Assembly (NCBI GenBank): GCA_958009055.1
Contig: OY253651.1
Location: 744,001-808,000, forward strand
DNA from: Choricystis sp. odSpoLacu1
Taxonomy: Eukaryota; Chlorophyta; Trebouxiophyceae
DNA: 64,000 nt
Reading direction: 5' to 3'
Position 1 is the stretch's first letter, and each line of letters opens with the position of its first letter. A program made the translations under genes and the position numbers. A model generated the notes under the pieces. The model saw nothing but the letters and a program-made list of their open reading frames with translations. It did not search any database and was not told the origin of the DNA. This document shows positions 41,648 to 52,093 of this stretch, piece after piece.

Positions 41648-43399
41648 ATGCAGCCCGCCCTCCTCCTCGCCGCGGCGTCCCTCGCCGCCACCGCGTCCGC
41701 CCGCGACGACGACACGCCCACGATGCCCCCCTTGGCGCCTGACCCAGTGGCGGGCGACTGCCTGGTGGCCAGCGGGCGCGACGCGGTGGCCGCGCTCGCA
41801 AACCCCGCCTGCGCAACGCTCCTCGTCGGCGTTGTTTCCGTGCACGACGCCGACTTCCCCATGCACCCCGTCCACCGCTCCACCAACGTCACCATCCGCC
41901 CCGCCGACCCGCTGGCCGTGGGCGCGTGGTCGGCGTTGCCGCGTGCTGCGTTGGAAGCGTCGCCGTTGCTGAAACGCACGGTCGTGCTCACGCGCGGCAC
42001 GACCGCCACCATCCGCGACGTGTCGGTCGCGGGCGCCGCGGCGGGGGGCAACCCCACCACCGCCATCTTCTCCATCTTCACCGTGGAGCACGGCGCCGCC
42101 CTGGTGGAGGTGGGGTGCGACCTGCGCGCGCGTGCCCACATGTGCCTCCCCTCCCCCGACCACGCCACCGGCGTCGCGGTCGACATGGCCACCATGCGAC
42201 GTGCCACGGTGGGGCCCATGATGCTGTCCCACCCGCCGGACGCGCAGGGCGACGTGTCTGGGGTGTCGGGCATCGTCGACGCGTCGATGTTTTATGGTGG
42301 CCCACGCGCCACCCCCCTGCCCGACGGCACGCCCGCCCCCGTCATCCACATGGTCAACGCCACCCTGTTTTGTGCCGGCGTCCCCGGCGACGGCGGGGAG
42401 AGGCGGGACGCGCGCGTTCTGACGTCGGCCGAAGTGACGGGCGCGCTGGGCGCGACGGGGTCGCGCACCCTGCTGCTGACGGGGGCCCTGGCCCTGCCGC
42501 ACGCCGGGCGGGACGCGCCGGGCGCCCTCGTCCAAAATAGGGCGGTCGTGCTGCGGTCGACCGCCACCGACGGCGGCAGCGGCAGTGGGCGCGTCACGCT
42601 CACCGTGCACGGCGCGCACTGCGTCCAACCCGCCGCCGCCACGGGCCCGGGATCCTCGCTGGCCCTGTCCCAAGTGAACTTGGTGGCCGAGTCGCCCGGG
42701 TGCGCGTCCGAGCCGGCGGTGCTGTGCCCCCTGCCCGGCGGCGCGCGCGGCGCGCACTTCACGCCGCGCGGATCCCTGCTCCCCGCCGGCGGCGTGGGCG
42801 TGTACTCGGGCGGCCGCCTGCTGCTGGACAGCGTGGACATTGCCTACGTGCGCTGCACCCGCGAGTTTGAGGCGGCGGCCGAGTCGCTGGCGCGGGCAGA
42901 GGGCGCGGGAGCGACGCTGTCGCGCGGCGCCAACGGTGGTGTGACCCTCTCCTGCACCCACTGCGCCATTGATGGCTGCATCCTGCCCGACGCGCCGTCG
43001 ACCGTGCAGCCCGCCTCCATTCTGATGCACAACACCACGCTGCGGTACGGTGGCGCGGCGGCCGCGCGCGCAGCGGCCGCGCTGGCGGCGGCGGCGGCGG
43101 CGGCCGACCCCCTCCACCACGCCTCCTTCCCCCGGGCCCGCCCGTCCGCCACCGTCATTATCACCGCCACCCTGGCGGTGGCGGGCGTGGCCGTGCTGGC
43201 GGGCACGGTGGGGGCGGCCTTGGGCACGCGCCGCGCGCGCGCGCGCGTCGCCGACGCGACCGCCGACACGTCTGCCCGGTCGCGGTGGTCCCTGTTTGGG
43301 CGTGGCGACATGCGTAAAGTGGCGGACGACAGCGCGGCCGCCCCGGCGGCCGCGCCTGAAGCTGGCGCGGACGGCGACGCGGCAGACGGCCGCGTGTGA
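41648..43399 (+). CDS. Type I receptor-like membrane protein without kinase
   Basis: One exon, 583 residues: signal peptide MQPALLLAAASLAATASA, a large ectodomain, a membrane helix near residue 505 (ATVIITATLAVAGVAVLAGT), a basic stop-transfer RRARAR and a short acidic/Ala cytoplasmic tail. The ectodomain contains HRSTNVTIRPADP, RTVVLTRGTTATIRDVSVAG and similar beta-rich strands as in the extracellular parts of many algal TKL receptor kinases; this is a resemblance, not a search result. Several Cys could pair. Together with the divergent kinase it may form a receptor/co-receptor pair (inference). Confidence 0.65.
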   Translation: MQPALLLAAASLAATASARDDDTPTMPPLAPDPVAGDCLVASGRDAVAALANPACATLLVGVVSVHDADFPMHPVHRSTNVTIRPADPLAVGAWSALPRAALEASPLLKRTVVLTRGTTATIRDVSVAGAAAGGNPTTAIFSIFTVEHGAALVEVGCDLRARAHMCLPSPDHATGVAVDMATMRRATVGPMMLSHPPDAQGDVSGVSGIVDASMFYGGPRATPLPDGTPAPVIHMVNATLFCAGVPGDGGERRDARVLTSAEVTGALGATGSRTLLLTGALALPHAGRDAPGALVQNRAVVLRSTATDGGSGSGRVTLTVHGAHCVQPAAATGPGSSLALSQVNLVAESPGCASEPAVLCPLPGGARGAHFTPRGSLLPAGGVGVYSGGRLLLDSVDIAYVRCTREFEAAAESLARAEGAGATLSRGANGGVTLSCTHCAIDGCILPDAPSTVQPASILMHNTTLRYGGAAAARAAAALAAAAAAADPLHHASFPRARPSATVIITATLAVAGVAVLAGTVGAALGTRRARARVADATADTSARSRWSLFGRGDMRKVADDSAAAPAAAPEAGADGDAADGRV

Positions 43400-43947
43400 A
43401 TGAACAACAACAAAAAAACTCTTGACCCCCCCTTTCTTCCTTATATTTCTCTGGCCTTTTTCTTTTTCCATCTACTATGTGGGGAGCAGTTGCTCCCTAC
43501 CCGATCTCTGACAAAAAACACTGTGTTGTTCAAAGCCGGGACCCCGACTTTTCTTTCATCCTCGAAAATAACCACACCCCACTTTTTCTAGACCGTTGCG
43601 TGTGGCTTGCTGGCGCGCCCACCGATCCCTTTCAACTTCGCGCCTGGGGGCCGTGTATCGTGCGTATGCCGTGTTTTTTCGTTGTTTCTTTCTTTGTCTC
43701 TGTGCCGTTGTTTCCCTGGTGAAGGCGTTGCTGACTTTTTGTGCAAAAAAAAAAAAAACTCGATGCTGCTGATCTGCGCTGTGAAAAACACAAAACACCA
43801 TGGCTTGCTCTCGCTCTCGTCTCACACAAGTTGCAAAATGGGGTGTGTGTGGAAAATTGTGTGTAGTGTGGGGCCAAAAAAAGAAAGGAAAACACTCGCC
43901 CCGACGAACGAAGAAGAAAAAAAAAACGCACCTCGCCTTTCTCTCTC
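43400..43947. other. Intergenic, converging 3' ends, relatively A+T-rich
   Basis: This 548-bp gap between convergent stops is clearly less GC-rich than the genes and has a run of 14 A at 43746-43759. Both 3' UTRs should lie here. I looked for tRNA-like and snRNA-like features and saw none. Confidence 0.6.
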
Positions 43948-46862
43948 TCACGCCTTGCCCCCCGTCTGCGCCGCCACCTCGGCCGCAAAGTCGGTCTCCG
44001 CCTTCTCGATGCCCTCCCCCAGGTTGTACCGCGCAAACCGGCGCACCACGATGTTTTCGCCGAGCGCCGCGGTCGCCGCCCTGACGACGTCGCCCACCGT
44101 TTTGCCGATGTCTTTGATGAACGCCTGCTCCAGCAGCGCGCGCTCGGACGCGATCTTAGCGACGCGGCCGTCCACGATCTTGGCGCGAATGTTCTCGGGT
44201 TTGGACAGGATGTCTTCTTTTTGAGACTCGAGCTCACGCTCGCGCGCGAGTTCGGCAGCCGGCACGTCGTCGACGCTCACGACGCTCACGCCCGGGCAGG
44301 CCGCGACTTGCATCGCCAAATCCGCCACCAGTTCGCCAAACGCGTCGCCGCGGGCCACAAAGTCGGTCTCGCAGTTGACCTCGATGAGGACGCCCAGGGC
44401 GGAGCCGGCGTGGATGTAGGAGCCGACCAGACCCTCGGCCGCGACGCGGGACGCTTTCTTGTCGGCCGACGCGAGCCCCTTTTTGCGCAAAAAGTCGGCC
44501 GCCTTGTCAACGTCGCCGCCGCACTCGGCCAGCGCCTTCTTGCAGTCCATCATGCCGGCGCCCGATTTGTCGCGCAGGGTTTTGACGGTGGCGGCGGAGA
44601 CGGCGACCGCGAGCGCGGAGGCCTTGGCGGAATCATCCGCGGCCTCCTCCTCCTTGGGCGCCGCCTTCTTCGCAGCAGCCGCCGCCTCCAGCGCGGCCGT
44701 CTGCTCCGCCACGTCGGCCGCCAGGTCGGCCGTCTTCTTCTCGATGCCCGCCCCCAGCTCGTAACGCTCAAACCGGCGCACAGAAATCTTTTCGCCGAGC
44801 GTGGCCACCGCTTCACGAATGGCAGTGTCAACCGTTTTGGTCGAGTCTTTGATGTAGGGCTGCTCCAGCAGCGCCATCGTCTTCAGGTTTTTGGAGACAC
44901 GCCCCTCCACAATCTTGGGGCGCATGGCTTCGGGTTTGGACAGGATGTCTTCTTTTTGGGATTCCAGCTCGGTTTCTTTCGCGACAACGTCGGCCGGCAC
45001 ATTATCGACCGACACCACCGTCACGTCGGGGAAGGCGGCGACCTGCATGGCCAGGTCCGCCACCAACTCTTTGAACGTGTCGCCGCGCGCCACAAAGTCG
45101 GTCTCGCAGTTGACTTCCACGAGCACGCCCAGGCGGGAGCCGGCATGGATGTAGGCCGCAACTTCGCCTTCCGCCGCGACGCGGGAGGCCTTTTTGTCGG
45201 CCGACGCGAGCCCTTTCTTGCGCAGGAAATCGGCGGCCGCGTCCACGTCGCCACCGCACTCGGTCAACGCTTTCTTGCAGTCCATCATGCCGGCGCCCGA
45301 CTTGTCGCGCAGCGCTTTGACGGCGGCGGCAGACACGCCGCCAGTCGCGGCCGGCACGGCCGCTTTGTCCGCGGCCGGCTTGCCGGTTTTTGCCTCTTGG
45401 GCGGGCGCAGCTTTCACTGCTGCGGGGGTGGCCGACGCCTTGGCAGGCACAGGCTCCCCGCTCGCGACCGCGTCCGCCCGCGTGGGCGCGGCCGCCACCC
45501 TAAAATCCGACACCGAGAGACCGGCGCGGGCCAGGGCGGCGCCAAACGGCGACGCAGACGGCGGCACATCACCCCCCGCCGTCATGCCGCGCTCCGCGAT
45601 CTCGTCCTCGGTGGCCAGCTCTTCAGCGGTGCGCAGGGTCAGGTCGACGCGGCGGCGCTTGGAGTCGACGGACAGCACGGTGACGGACAGTTTGGCGCCT
45701 TCGGTGAGGGTGGGCGGGTCGTCGCCCATTTGTTCGCTGTGCAGGAGGCCCGCCACTCCATCGCCCACATCCAGGAACGCGCCGTACGGCAACACGCGGG
45801 AAACGACCGCGTCCACGACGTCGCCCTTGGACAGCGTGATCTCGGCGGGGGGAGGGCCGGAGCGGCGGCGCTCGCCGCCGCCGCCGCCCGCGCGGTCGCC
45901 ACCACCGCGGCGGCGGTCGCCGCCGCCCGGCGCGTCGTCGCCGTCCTCGCGCTCGGCGCGGCCGCCGCCCGCGCGGTCGCCACCACCGCGGCGGCGGTCG
46001 CCGCCGCCCGGCGCGTCGTCGCCGTCCTCGCGCTCGGCGCGGCCGCCGCCACCTCCGCCGCCACCGCCGGACACGCGGTCGGCGCGAGCGGCTTCCTCGT
46101 CGGCGGTGAGCATGGTGAGCGCGATGCGGCCGGCGCCCTTGTCGACGGACAGAACGCGGACGGTGACCGTCTGGCCCGCCGTCAGCACGTCCTTCACCGA
46201 GTTGATGAAGGAGGAGGCGACGTGGGAGATGTGAACAAGGCCATCGGAGGCGGCGCCGACGTCAATGAAGGCGCCGTAGGGTTGGATGGTGGTCTGGATG
46301 GAGGAGGGAGGGTGAGGGTGAGGGCTTTGTGGTGGGAGTCGGCCACGACGGTCGCAAGGCGGCTCGCGCTCTCACGCGTCTGCCCCCCCTCCCGGTCGCC
46401 GTGCAAGCGCATTCCCGACTCCTCTCCCCTCCCATCCACACTCACAACTCTGCCCTCCAGCTGAGCGCCCTCGACGATGTCCTCCATCGCGAGCGTGGGC
46501 TTCTTGCGGCCACCGCGGCGCGGCGCGCGCTTCTTGGGTTCAGCGTCGCCCGCGGGGGCGGCCTCCGCCACGTCCACGGCGGCGGCGACGGCGCGGCGAG
46601 GGGCAGCAGTGCGCGGCGTGCTGTGGTAGGGTGTCGAGTGGGAGGAATGTGAGGAGAGGGAGTTGGACGACGGGGTGCGGGGGGCAGCGACGGCGGCGGC
46701 CCCGACTCTCCGACGCTGGTTTTCGGGGGTGGCGCGCTGTTTTTTTTGGCGCAGCGGACGCGCATTCCTCCACTACCACCCTCCACACACGTACCTAGTG
46801 ACCAGGGCGCCACGCAGAGCGCGGGCGCCGGGCGCCACGCGGAGGTGCAGGCGCGCGAGCAT
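43948..46862 (-). CDS. PETs: Plastid polyprotein of elongation factor Ts with S1 domains (PETs/PSRP-7)
   Basis: Exons 46862-46795, 46620-46446 and 46293-43948 give 862 residues. A basic presequence ([20 protein letters not shown]) suggests plastid import. Then: S1 domain 1 (about 70-145, [20 protein letters not shown]), two exact 27-residue RGD/G-rich repeats, S1 domain 2 (about 228-300, [18 protein letters not shown]), a linker, and two complete EF-Ts units, each with [13 protein letters not shown] and [13 protein letters not shown]. In Chlamydomonas the same layout yields both a ribosomal protein (PSRP-7) and EF-Ts, which recharges EF-Tu with GTP. Confidence 0.95.
45881..46042. repeat. Exact 81-bp tandem repeat, two units, in the PETs gene
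   Basis: Units 45881-45961 and 45962-46042 look identical. Each encodes 27 residues rich in R, G, D and E ([13 protein letters not shown] core), between the two S1 domains. The length is a multiple of three, so copy number can vary without breaking the frame. Confidence 0.85.
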
Positions 46863-47434
46863 GGGAGAAATGCGAGAAACAAGAGAACAACGACACGAGG
46901 GACGTCGAGGAGTGAGGAGCGAGCGCGACCTGTTTGTTTATCTGGTTTTCGTGGTCCTGCGCCCACACCGTCCATCGTTTGTCGGTGTTTACACATAGCT
47001 TCCACCCCTACCACACTGTGTGTGCGCACCAGCAAAAAGATGGAAAAAGGAAAAAGCAGCCACGGCGCGTGCACGCGTGCGCGCACACCCCTCCCCCGAA
47101 AAGAAAAGGAAAAAACACGCCGTCTGTGTGGTGGTCGTCAAGTAAATGTTGTGTGTTTCTGTCTGTCAGCTTTTGTCTAGGGCGCAAAGAAGAGCGGCGC
47201 CAGGCGTGCGTGGAGGGTGGTGGTGGGCAGGGCAGGTCGAGAGGGTGGGTGTCCCAATCTCGCCGCCACACACGCACACACACCAACAACCAACACACGC
47301 CCTTTGCGCGCGCCACAAAAAGAAAACGGGGGGTTCGGCAGAGGGCGGAGGTTGAACAAGAGGGGGTGAAAGGCAAAAGTAAGAAACTGCGGTGGGAAAC
47401 CGCGAGAGGTTTCCCACCCCCCTCCCTCTCCTCT
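46863..47434. other. Intergenic, 572 bp
   Basis: Between the PETs start and the importin-alpha stop (both minus). It includes A-rich patches and a CA tract near 47266-47300. No gene or RNA gene seen; it should contain the PETs promoter and the importin 3' UTR. Confidence 0.6.
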
Positions 47435-49478
47435 TCACGCCATCGGCGCCCCACCCCCAAAGTCAAACCCGCCGGGCGGCGGCGCTCCCGGCGCCCCCGT
47501 GGGCCCACCCCCAAACGCAAAGGCGGCTCCACCCGCCCCCGCGGTGGGGGCCAGGTTTTCGACTTCGCCGTCCTCCACGTCGAAAAAGGTTTCCAGCAGC
47601 GACACCGCCTTCTCGTACACGTCTTCATTGGTGTGGTTCTGCAGCTCCTCAATCTTGTCCAGGCCTTCCGCGTCGTCGACGAGGGAGACGTACGGGTTGA
47701 CGCCTGCACCGCCCGCGAGCTCTTTCTCGCCTTCCCCGACTTTGAGAATGTTTTCCAGTCCCTCCAACGCCACCGTGACGATGCGCACGTCGGCGCACGT
47801 CAGCAGGTCGCACAGGGGGCGGATGGCGCCCGCCTGGACGAGGTAGCGCACCTGGTCGGCGGAACCGCCAGACGTCGCATTGGAAACAGCCCACGCCGCT
47901 TCTTTCTTCACGTCAAACTCGGCAGTCGCCAGCAGGTTGACGAGGGGAGGAAACAGCCCGGCCTGAATCACCGCCTCAATCTGGTCGCGGGTGCCGGCCG
48001 TGATGTTGGACACGGTCCAGCACGCCTCCTTTTTGATTGACTTTTTGTGGGCGGCCGCGAGCAGGTTGAGCAGGCAGGGTAACGCGCCACAGTTGATCAC
48101 AGCCTGTGTCTGCACATCGTCCCCGGTGACGATGTTGCCCACGGTGCGCAGGGCGGGGACGAGGACGGACGCAGACGTGTGCATCAGCAGCTCCACCAGG
48201 CGGCGCGCGACGCCTGCGTCCAGCACGGCCTGGATCTTGTCGTTGGTGCCGTCCGACAGGTAGGACAGCGCCCAGCAGGCGTCTGTGAGCACTTCTTCAT
48301 CGGCGGCGTGGATGAGGGAGGCGAGGGCGGGCAGCGCGGCACGCACGTGTTCAAACGGCGGCTGTGGCTTGCCGCGGCACAGGTTGGACAGCGTCCACGT
48401 CGCGTTGCGCTGCATGGACAGCTTGGTGGAGGGTGGGGCGCCCGGGGCGGAAGACGGGGCGGCGGCTGCGGCGCCGGCTTCGGCGAGAGCTTCGAGGAGG
48501 GGGGGGAGGGCGCCTGCTCCGAGGACCAGGTCGCGGCAGGCAGGAGAATCACCCGCCACGTTGCCCAGCGCCCACACCGCCTGCTCCCGCACATCGGACG
48601 AGGGGGAGCGCAGCAATGCCACAAACACGGGGACGGCGCCATTCTCGATGACGACACGCGTGTGGTCGGCTGTGCCCGACGCGATGTTGGTGAGCGCCCA
48701 CGCCGCCTCGAACTGGAGGGGGGGAGCGTCGCCGCGCTGCAGGAAGGTGACGAAGCGGGGGACGACGCCCTGGGCGATGACTTCCTCGATGGGGGGGTTG
48801 CGTTCTGTGGTGTGTGGGGGGGGGGGGGGGGGAGGGGCAGAGAGTGTGGGAGGGACGGTCCCCCCGCCGCGCCAACGCCGCGTCGTTTCGCCCCCCCGTT
48901 TCCTCAAACCCACCGATCGACAGCAGCTTGCGGAACTGGGTCGTCGCCTCCAGCTGGGCGGCCGGGTCCTCCGACCACACGCCCTGCACCATGGCGGGCA
49001 GTTGCTCCAGTTGTTGCTGTGGTTGGGGGGGGGAGGAGGGAGGGGACGCGTCGGCATCGGAGATCCGTTTGGCGGCCCCGCGTTTCTCGGTGTGCTTTGC
49101 TGGGGCGCACGCCGCCACGCACACCACCCACCCGCCCACGCCTGGCAAGGAGCACACACACGCGGTCGTGTGTTCCAGCCCTCGGGCGGCTGGCCGAGGC
49201 AGCGCGCGGGGAGCACACACACACACACACACACACACACTCCCTCGCCAATTCACCTTGCTCGTCGCGCGCGTCGAGTCCTCCGCCGTGGGCGCCAGCC
49301 CCAGCCCGGGAGGCGGCACGCCCCCCCCAAACACGGCCCGCTTCTTCTGCAGGCTCTCATCCCGCTTGGCCTTGCGCAGCTCCACGATGTTGGTCTCGCG
49401 CTTGCGCCGCGCGTCATCCGCGTCCAGGCCGCGCTGGAACCCCTTTCTGCGGTCGGCGACGCCGCCGCGGCCCGACAT
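47435..49478 (-). CDS. IMPA: Importin subunit alpha
   Basis: Exons 49478-49257, 49016-48914 and 48804-47435 give 564 residues. The N-terminal importin-beta-binding domain is rich in Arg/Lys ([20 protein letters not shown]). Ten-repeat armadillo array follows, with the Trp/Asn ladder that binds nuclear signals ([76 protein letters not shown]). The tail is Gly/Phe-rich. It carries cargo with classical nuclear signals to importin beta. An intron follows exactly after the IBB. Confidence 0.96.
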
Positions 49479-49637
49479 GGGAGCGGGGGCGAGAGGAGAG
49501 GGTGGGGTGTGGGGTGGGTGGGTGGGAGAGAGTGGAGGCGCAGAACGTCTGGCTTTTTCACTCGATGGTTGTGTTGCTGTTTTTCTCGACTGTTTTCCTC
49601 TCTGGTTCTACACACTCTCCACTCTCTCTCTCCCCTT

Positions 49638-50183
49638 TCACTTCTGCTGCAAGCAGTCAGACAGGCGCACCGGCTTGTCACCCGCCGCCAAAGCTGCAGG
49701 AGGCGGCGGCGACCGGCCGCGCCTCGGTCGGTCGCTCTCCGACGACGACGACCGCCGCCGCCGCTTCTCCCGCGACCGGCTGCGCCGCCGCCTCCCCTCC
49801 CTCGACCGACTGCGCGACCGACGCCGACGTCTCTCCCGAGACCGACTGCGCAACCGCCTCTTCTTCTTCTTGTCCTTGCGCCGTGCGTCCCGCTTCTCTT
49901 TCGCCTTCAACTCGGCCCTCAACGCGCCCTGGTTGACGCCGCGCGCCAGGGCGGCCGCCCGGTCAGCGTCCAGCTGGGCCCGAAACGCGCGCTGCGCTTC
50001 CTCGGACTCGGCCTCCGCGGCGGCGGCGGACGCGGCGTCCAGTTTTTGTTTGGCTTTGAAGTCCTCCCAGGAGACGCGCTCCGTAGTCAGGGCTGCCAGC
50101 CTCGCTGCGTGCCATGCGGGCGTGTGGTACGTCACATCGGCGTCACGTGGAGCAGCGGCGGCGCGGGGGTCGGCGTCCGCCAT
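49638..50183 (-). CDS. Arg/Ser-rich probable splicing-related protein
   Basis: A single exon from ATG 50183 encodes 181 residues: a short N-terminal part with TYHTPAWHAARLAALTTERV and SWEDFKAKQK, a charged helix, then RS and R/K-rich runs (KDKKKKRRLRSRSRERRR) and an end DKPVRLSDCLQQK. RS domains usually mark spliceosome-associated nuclear proteins. I do not recognise the exact family. The same frame stays open upstream to 50990 through the Cys-module locus, but the N-terminus at 50183 looks natural. Confidence 0.6.
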   Translation of the reverse strand: MADADPRAAAAPRDADVTYHTPAWHAARLAALTTERVSWEDFKAKQKLDAASAAAAEAESEEAQRAFRAQLDADRAAALARGVNQGALRAELKAKEKRDARRKDKKKKRRLRSRSRERRRRRSRSRSREGRRRRSRSREKRRRRSSSSESDRPRRGRSPPPPAALAAGDKPVRLSDCLQQK

Positions 50184-50329
50184 AAACGCGCGCAATTGGC
50201 GGGCAAGCGGGGGAAGAGAAAAGCAGGAAACGGTGTGCCCCCTGTTCTCGGCTTTTCCGTTTTCTCTCGTTACAAGCCCCCCCCCCCCGCCTGCCCCCTT
50301 CACCCCGCGCGACTCCCGCAATTTGTTGC

Positions 50330-51098
50330 ATGTCCACGCCGTGGCCTGGCCGCCCCGATCAAACACAGCGACACCCCTCATCAGGGCGCCTCCGCTGGCT
50401 TGGGCGCGCTGCAGCGCGGCTTGCGACATCGTCACAGCCTCGCTGCACCCGGAGCAGCACGCGGTGGCGTCAGCCTGATAGCGCAGCGCTTGGGGTGGGG
50501 CAGGGCAGCTGCGCGGCGTGTTGTGGGCGTGGCACACGCCGATAACGCGGCGGCTGCCGTCGGGGAGGGTGTCGAGGGGCAGACCGATCCAGCGCGCGCG
50601 CGGCGTCTTGGACGCCGACAGCCCCAACGCCTCCCGCACGCGCACGTCAGCTTCAGAGGTGTGCACATTGTCGACGACCCCAAAAATGGGGCGCGATGGA
50701 TCGCAGGGGGGCGGGGGTGGGGGCACCAGGCCACGGCACACCCTTTGGCAGCGCCACGCCTTGGGTGTTGGTTGGCCTGGGACCGCGCCAGCCGCGCGCC
50801 GCGCAGCCCCATTGGGGCCTTCGGCGGAACCAACGATTGTGTCGCACACTACGCAGCAAGCGAACGCTTTGGCGGCAGAGTCGAGGGGGAGGCGGTGGCC
50901 AGGGCACGCGCCGTCGCCGCGGGCGCACACGCCGAGCATGGCGTCTGGCGGCTGGGCACCCGGCACCTTGCGCAGACCGATGCGGGGCACCGCGTTGTCG
51001 AGTTTGTTACGTTAGACATGCTCCAGCCCCAGCAGCGCGAGCGTCAGGTTGTGCGTGACGGCTTCGTCGATCGTGGCACAGGAGGCGTACGTGACGGT
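50330..51098 (-). pseudogene. Cys-module repeat locus, second and third modules, disrupted
   Basis: Coordinates are approximate. The start of this unit (ATIDEAVTHNLTLALLGLEHV) is followed by an in-frame TAA; the rest (LGVCARGDGACPGHRLPLD, then FACCVVC) is in another frame. A third, more diverged module follows (IGVCHAHNTPRSCP, then ACCSGC). No ATG precedes the open part. It is a tandem copy of the gene at 51044-51595 about 497 bp away, a spacing that is not a multiple of three. Either a decayed copy or exons of one multi-module protein with introns I cannot see. Confidence 0.35.
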
Positions 51099-51595
51099 GG
51101 GCGCCACCGCGGCAGGCGAGTCTGCAAGTGTGGGCATGTCAGGAGAGTGCACCCAGGCTGGGTGGCAGCCGTGCGGGTAAGGTAGGGGCGGCGCGACAGG
51201 CCACCAGGGCGTGGGGATGCCGGCCCACGGCACGTCGTGAGGCCAACCCACCCGGTGGGGGTGTGTTTGCCTTTGACCGCGCCAGCCGCGCGCCGCGCAA
51301 CAACATTGTTAGGGTCGGCGCTAGCAACCAGTGCGCTGCACTCAACGCAGCAAGTGAATGCTTGCGCAGACGAGTCGAGCGGGAGGCGGTGGCCCGGGCA
51401 CGCGCCCTCACCTCGCGCGCACACGCCAAGCACAGCGTCCGGCGGCCGCGCGCCCATCACCTCACGCATGCCGATGAAGAGTGCAACCACCACGTTGCCA
51501 CCGCGTATGCGGGCGTGGTCCAGGCCCGGCAGCGCGAGCGTGAGGTTGTGTGTGAGCGCGTCGTCGATGGTGGTGAAGGACGCCCACGTGGCCAT
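50600..51595. repeat. Imperfect ~497-bp direct tandem repeat
   Basis: Two DNA-similar units, about 51595-51099 and 51098-50600, align over their whole length (anchor: THNLTLAL in both, 497 bp apart). They differ at many positions, so the duplication is old compared with the 5.37-kb one. Confidence 0.6.
51044..51595 (-). CDS. Unrecognised Cys-module protein, first unit
   Basis: From ATG 51595 the frame encodes 183 residues: MATWASFTTIDDALTHNLTL, a hydrophobic patch (NVVVALFIGM), then a module VLGVCARGEGACPGHRLPLD followed by FTCCVECSALV. The spacing C-x6-C ... CC-x2-C could bind zinc or form disulfides. The last ~60 residues look less natural and may be an intron or wrong frame. No family recognised; see the repeat entry. 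Confidence 0.4.
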   Translation of the reverse strand: MATWASFTTIDDALTHNLTLALPGLDHARIRGGNVVVALFIGMREVMGARPPDAVLGVCARGEGACPGHRLPLDSSAQAFTCCVECSALVASADPNNVVARRAAGAVKGKHTPTGWVGLTTCRGPASPRPGGLSRRPYLTRTAATQPGCTLLTCPHLQTRLPRWRPPSRTPPVPRSTKPSRTT

Positions 51596-51847
51596 CCTGG
51601 TGGGGGCGGGTTTGGACGGTGGGTGGGTGTGGGAGGGAGTGAGCAGGTTAGGCGGCGGCTTTCGGCGGTGGTCGGGCCGCCAACCCGGGGGGAGAGACGG
51701 GGAAGGAAAAAAAAACTGACGCGAGCGTGTGGGCAGGCGGGGGCGTTGGGAGCAAAAAACACCGATTTTTACACAGAGGCATCCCGCCCACCCACGCGGC
51801 GCCTGGCCTTTCACCGCGGGAAGGGTCTCACAAGCTAACACAAATAT

Positions 51848-52093
51848 CTACCCCAACTGGATAGACGAATCGTCCCTTCCGCCAGCTTTTGCATACGCCC
51901 CTAGCTTGACCAGCGAGTCTAGCGCCAGCGCTCGCTGTGCCTCGCGCGCCGCCCCCGGCGGCGTGCCCGCGTTGTCCCGCCACTCGGCCGCGCACTCGGC
52001 CGCCAGGGCGGCCCGGTTGCGGGAGGGGAACCTGGCGATGGCCTTCATGATCTGGCGGTAGGTGGTGGCGCCCCGAAAGGCGGGCGGCGTCAT
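51848..52093 (-). CDS. LYR-motif (Complex1_LYR) mitochondrial assembly factor
   Basis: A single exon of 81 residues: MTPPAFRGATTYRQIMKAIA then RFPSRNRAALAAECAAEWRD. The Y-R-x-I-M-K core and the RFPSRNR segment fit small LYR proteins that bind acyl carrier protein and help assemble respiratory or Fe-S complexes; the first motif residue is Thr rather than Leu. Its ATG overlaps the stop codon of the upstream twin-CX9C gene (shared ATGA), so it is most likely translated from the same mRNA. Which complex it serves is not known. Confidence 0.65.
   Translation of the reverse strand: MTPPAFRGATTYRQIMKAIARFPSRNRAALAAECAAEWRDNAGTPPGAAREAQRALALDSLVKLGAYAKAGGRDDSSIQLG

Noticed and set aside
44221..46464. 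Plus-strand open frame of 747 residues opposite PETs
   Set aside because: Pure antisense shadow of the S1/EF-Ts gene, His/Gly/Arg-rich with no domain.
48285..51185. Plus-strand open frame of 966 residues
   Set aside because: It is antisense to importin alpha, the RS gene and the Cys-module locus. High GC keeps antisense frames open; no family features.
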